Of a DNA stretch of 64,000 nt, positions 60,904 to 64,000 are shown in pieces. This stretch comes from JBOEGW01 sp050633625. Its GTDB lineage: Bacteria > Pseudomonadota > Alphaproteobacteria > Rhodobacterales > Rhodobacteraceae. Made by a program: the position numbers and the translations under genes. The notes beneath the pieces are model-generated. The model did not search any database and was not told where the DNA came from. It worked only from the letters and a program-made list of their open reading frames with translations. How positions within the stretch are numbered: the stretch's first letter is position 1; each line of letters opens with the position of its first letter. The DNA lies in the NCBI GenBank assembly GCA_050633625.1, contig JBOEGW010000006.1, positions 1 to 64,000 on the forward strand, given 5' to 3'.

Positions 60904-61572
60904 ATGATCAAACGGGTGATTTCGGTGATTTTGTCGCTGGCCGTTTTGGCTGTGTTTATCGGTCTTGGCACATGGCAGGTGCAGCGGCTTGCTTGGAAGC
61001 AGGGCATTTTGGCTGAGATCGAAGCACGGATTGCGGATGCGCCTGTTGCTGTGCCGCGCGCGCCGGATCAAACGCGTGATGCCTATTTGCCGGTGGAGGC
61101 GGTGGGCGAGGTCTTGCCGGGCGAGTTGCATGTCCTTGTGTCCTCGCGCGATTTTGGCGCGGGATTTCGCATTATCGCGCCGCTATTGCTTTCGGATGGG
61201 CGGATTGTTTTGTTGGATCGCGGGTTTGTCTTGGCGGCGAACAAGGACCAAGAACGCAGTCTTGGTTTGGTTGAGGTCACGGGTAACCTGCATTGGCCAG
61301 ATGAGCGCAATGGATCCACGCCGGACGATGATGAGGCGGGGAATTGGTGGTATGCGCGCGACATTGCCAAGATGGCCGATGCCCTTGGCGCGGACCCTGT
61401 GTTGATTATTGCGCGCAGCCAGACAGCACAGGGCGTTTTGCCGCTCCCAATCACAACAGAGGCGATCCCAAACCGTCACCTTGAATACGCTGTTACGTGG
61501 TTTTTGATGGCCACTGTCTGGGTGATGATGACAGGCTTCGCAGTTTGGCGTATACGGCGCCGGAACGGATAA
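60904..61572 (+). CDS. SURF1 family oxidase assembly protein
   Basis: 222 aa from ATG 60904 (a GTG at 60889 is possible). N-terminal helix (VISVILSLAVLAVFIGLGTWQVQRLAWK) with the family GTWQxxR.xWK, and a C-terminal helix (YAVTWFLMATVWVMMTGFAV). GFVLAANKD and NLHWP fit. Helps insert heme A into subunit I. Confidence 0.92.
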   Translation: MIKRVISVILSLAVLAVFIGLGTWQVQRLAWKQGILAEIEARIADAPVAVPRAPDQTRDAYLPVEAVGEVLPGELHVLVSSRDFGAGFRIIAPLLLSDGRIVLLDRGFVLAANKDQERSLGLVEVTGNLHWPDERNGSTPDDDEAGNWWYARDIAKMADALGADPVLIIARSQTAQGVLPLPITTEAIPNRHLEYAVTWFLMATVWVMMTGFAVWRIRRRNG

Positions 61573-61582
61573 GGACGAGCTG

Positions 61583-62968
61583 ATGAAATACGTATCGACC
61601 CGCGGCAAAGCGCCAGTTTTGAGCTTTGAAGAAGCCATGCTCACAGGGCTTGCGCGAGATGGTGGTCTCTATGTGCCTGAGAGCATACCGGCGCTGACGC
61701 AGGACGACATAGCCTCCATGGCGGGTAAATCCTATGAGGAGGTCGCGTTTCAGGTGATGCGGCCCTTTATTGGTGATGAATTCACGGATTTGGACCTAGA
61801 GCGCTGTATACGCCGGGCCTATCGCGGGTTTGGTCATGTGGCGCGCGCGCCGCTCAAACAGCTCGCCCCGAACCACTTTTTGCTTGAGCTGTTTCATGGG
61901 CCAACCTTGGCGTTCAAAGATTTTGCGATGCAGCTGATTGGACAGTTGTTTGAGACAGCTTTGGAGCGCGCCGGGAAGAAGATCACAATCGTTGGCGCCA
62001 CATCTGGCGATACCGGCTCGGCGGCGATTGAGGCCTTTCGCGGGCTTGAAAATGTTGATGTCTTCATTCTGTTTCCCCACGGGCGGGTGTCTGACGTTCA
62101 GCGCCGGCAGATGACGACTCCGGTTGAGAAAAATGTGCACGCTTTAGCGCTGGACGGCGATTTTGACGATTGTCAGGCGCGGCTCAAAGACATGTTCAAT
62201 GATTTCGAATTCCGCGATGAGGTTGCGCTTGCTGGGGTGAACTCGATCAATTGGGCGCGGGTTTTGGCGCAGGTTGTCTATTATTTCACTGCCGCTGTGA
62301 GCCTCGGTGCGCCGCATCGCAAGGTGAGCTTTACTGTGCCAACTGGCAATTTTGGCGATATTTTCGCGGGCTATATCGCGCGCCAGATGGGGTTGCCGAT
62401 TGAGAAGCTGGTGATTGCCACGAACCAAAATGACATTCTGCATCGCACACTGGAAACAGGGGCCTATACCAAATCCGGCGTGACCCCCTCGATCAGCCCG
62501 TCGATGGATATTCAGGTGTCCTCGAACTTTGAGCGGGCGTTGTTTGATGCCTATGGGCGCGATGGAGAGGCTGTTGCTGCGCAGATGGGCGATCTGGCGG
62601 AGGGTGGTTTTTTGATCAGCCAAGGTGCAATTGACTGGTTGCGGGGGGAATTTGCGTCCGGGCGGGCCTCGGAAGAAGAAACCAAAGCGACAATCAAACA
62701 GGTTTGGCAGGAGTCGGGCGAAGTGTTGTGCCCGCATTCCGCAGTTGGCGCGAAGGTCGCGGGCGAACATCTTGGGGCGGTGCCGATGGTGACCTTGGCC
62801 ACGGCGCATCCGGCGAAGTTTCCGGCTGCTGTGAAAGAGGCCTGTGGCAAAGACAGCCCGCTGCCCAACCGGATGGCGGATTTGTTTGATCGCGAGGAAC
62901 GCGTCACGCGCGTGCCCAATGATCTGACAGCCCTTGAAACGCTTATTCGTGGGCAGGTTGGCCGTTGA
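61583..62968 (+). CDS. thrC: Threonine synthase
   Basis: 461 aa, PLP enzyme. MKYVSTRGKAPVLSFEEAML at the start, PLP Lys in HGPTLAFKDFAMQLIG, and phosphate loop VGATSGDTGSAAIEAF. Converts O-phosphohomoserine to threonine. AAGGACGAG upstream of ATG. Stop overlaps the start of the peptidase gene. Confidence 0.96.
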   Translation: MKYVSTRGKAPVLSFEEAMLTGLARDGGLYVPESIPALTQDDIASMAGKSYEEVAFQVMRPFIGDEFTDLDLERCIRRAYRGFGHVARAPLKQLAPNHFLLELFHGPTLAFKDFAMQLIGQLFETALERAGKKITIVGATSGDTGSAAIEAFRGLENVDVFILFPHGRVSDVQRRQMTTPVEKNVHALALDGDFDDCQARLKDMFNDFEFRDEVALAGVNSINWARVLAQVVYYFTAAVSLGAPHRKVSFTVPTGNFGDIFAGYIARQMGLPIEKLVIATNQNDILHRTLETGAYTKSGVTPSISPSMDIQVSSNFERALFDAYGRDGEAVAAQMGDLAEGGFLISQGAIDWLRGEFASGRASEEETKATIKQVWQESGEVLCPHSAVGAKVAGEHLGAVPMVTLATAHPAKFPAAVKEACGKDSPLPNRMADLFDREERVTRVPNDLTALETLIRGQVGR

Positions 62969-64000
62969 GCACTGAACTTACAACGCTGTCGAACGGCTTT
63001 CGCATCGTCACGGAACATATGCCGGGGCTTGAGTCCGCGTCGATCGGGATTTGGGTTACGGCGGGGGGGCGCCATGAGCGGGCTGAGCAAAACGGCATCG
63101 CGCATTTCCTTGAACATATGGCCTTTAAGGGCACAACCACGCGCAGCCCGTTGCAGATCGCGGAGGTGCTTGAGGATGTTGGCGGATATCTGAACGCATA
63201 TACATCGCGAGAGGTGACGGCCTATTATGCGCGGGTGTTGCGCGAGGATGTGGCCCTGGCCTTTGATGTGATTTCCGACATCATTTTGAACCCGGTGTTT
63301 GACGCTCGTGAGATTGAGGTTGAACGCGGTGTGATCTTGCAGGAGATCGGGCAAGCCTTTGATACGCCAGACGATATTGTGTTTGACTGGCTGCAAGAGG
63401 CGGCGTTTCCCGATCAGCCTATGGGGCGTTCCATACTCGGTCCTGCTGAGCGGGTCAGTGCCTTTGGCCGTGAGGATTTGGCAGGGTTTGTTGCCGAGCA
63501 TTACGGGCCAGAACGGATGATTTTGTCGGCCGCCGGAGCTGTGGATCATGAGGCGCTTGTGCGCCTTGCTGAGGCGCGCTTTGGCCAAATGGCGCGGCGC
63601 AAATCCAGCATCATCGCGCCTGCGGCCTTTATCGGCGGTGAGCACAAAGAGCTTAAATCACTCGAACAGGTTCACTTCTCGCTGGGGCTTGAGGGGCCGG
63701 ATTACCGGGATGACGCGATTTATACGGCGCAGGTTTATGCCAATGCGCTTGGGGGCGGGATGTCGTCGCGGTTGTTCCAAGAGGTGCGCGAGAAACGCGG
63801 GCTTTGTTATTCGATCTATGCGCAAGCGGGGGCCTATTCCGACAGTGGCATGTTGACGATTTATGCTGGGACGTCTGGCGAGGAGATCGGGCCGTTGATG
63901 GCGTTGACCGTAGAGGAGATGCGCCGGGCGGCGATGGATATGACCGATGCGGAGGTGGAGCGCGCGCGCGTGCAAATGAAGGCTGGGTTGCTCATGGGGC
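62965..64000 (+). CDS. M16 zinc peptidase (pitrilysin/MPP-like), 5' part
   Basis: Starts with TTG 62965 overlapping the thrC stop, and runs off the end of the window; 345 codons seen. LSNGFRIVTEHMPGLESASI at the start, zinc motif HFLEHMAFKGT (HxxEH) and the distal Glu in EVERGVILQEIG. Closely follows mitochondrial-processing-peptidase-like bacterial proteins. Same gene order in Rhodobacterales. Confidence 0.93.
   Translation, partial: MSTELTTLSNGFRIVTEHMPGLESASIGIWVTAGGRHERAEQNGIAHFLEHMAFKGTTTRSPLQIAEVLEDVGGYLNAYTSREVTAYYARVLREDVALAFDVISDIILNPVFDAREIEVERGVILQEIGQAFDTPDDIVFDWLQEAAFPDQPMGRSILGPAERVSAFGREDLAGFVAEHYGPERMILSAAGAVDHEALVRLAEARFGQMARRKSSIIAPAAFIGGEHKELKSLEQVHFSLGLEGPDYRDDAIYTAQVYANALGGGMSSRLFQEVREKRGLCYSIYAQAGAYSDSGMLTIYAGTSGEEIGPLMALTVEEMRRAAMDMTDAEVERARVQMKAGLLMG

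Overview
The window comes from an alphaproteobacterium, most likely a member of the Roseobacter/Rhodobacteraceae group. The evidence is the aa3 cytochrome oxidase order tldD / ctaC-ctaB-small membrane gene-ctaG-ctaE-surf1-thrC-M16 peptidase, a Rhodobacter-type smo sorbitol/mannitol operon, and tRNA-Phe-derived sequences of alphaproteobacterial type. No complete tRNA, rRNA or CRISPR array was seen.

Region A (1 to about 23,880) is an accessory region built up at a tRNA-Phe attachment site. Three direct copies of the 3' part of a tRNA-Phe gene, from the anticodon loop to CCA, lie at 6901, 13956 and 20050. They are read as attachment-site scars dividing successive elements. Element 1 (before 6901) has a full tyrosine integrase, an AlpA-like regulator and a three-gene operon: a DUF4365 nuclease-like protein, a KAP-family P-loop NTPase and an unknown 311-aa protein. 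That operon is a candidate anti-phage or anti-plasmid system. Element 2 (6953 to about 13,956) starts with a truncated integrase and carries a type VI secretion (T6SS) cassette: VgrG, a 609-aa effector with a CdiA-CT-like C-terminus, and downstream genes that probably include immunity. A run of strong hairpins lies between vgrG and the second att copy. Element 3 (about 14,000 to 20,050) holds decaying T6SS cargo on both strands: a DUF4123 adaptor gene with an in-frame stop, a repeat-containing nuclease-like toxin with its likely immunity gene, a glycosidase-like effector with a membrane-protein partner, and a frameshifted PAAR gene. From 20,100 to 23,880 there is more debris: an IS3 transposase fused in frame to a VgrG tail, a zinc-ribbon membrane protein with an inverted decayed second copy, a twice-frameshifted effector, a small membrane protein and a VgrG fragment. 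The T6SS structural genes are not in the window.

Region B (about 23,950 to 34,000) holds rsgA and then, on the minus strand, a polyol operon: LacI-type regulator, smoE-smoF-smoG-smoK transporter, sorbitol dehydrogenase, mannitol 2-dehydrogenase and xylulokinase. It takes up hexitols, oxidises them to ketoses and phosphorylates a product.

Region C (34,000 to 51,130) holds a DUF3237 protein, an AraC regulator, an alpha/beta hydrolase, a glutaryl-CoA pathway pair (CoA-transferase and dehydrogenase) with a divergent LysR regulator, an FAD oxidoreductase, a surface-polysaccharide group (sugar transferase, GT4, WecG-type), a glucosylglycerate-type synthase and phosphatase, a sulfotransferase-like protein, a two-domain glycosyltransferase, and a gentisate pathway pair with a divergent MarR regulator.

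Region D (51,130 to 64,000) is conserved housekeeping: topA, dprA, tldD, the ctaC-ctaB-ctaG-ctaE oxidase and assembly cluster, surf1, thrC and the 5' part of an M16 peptidase gene.
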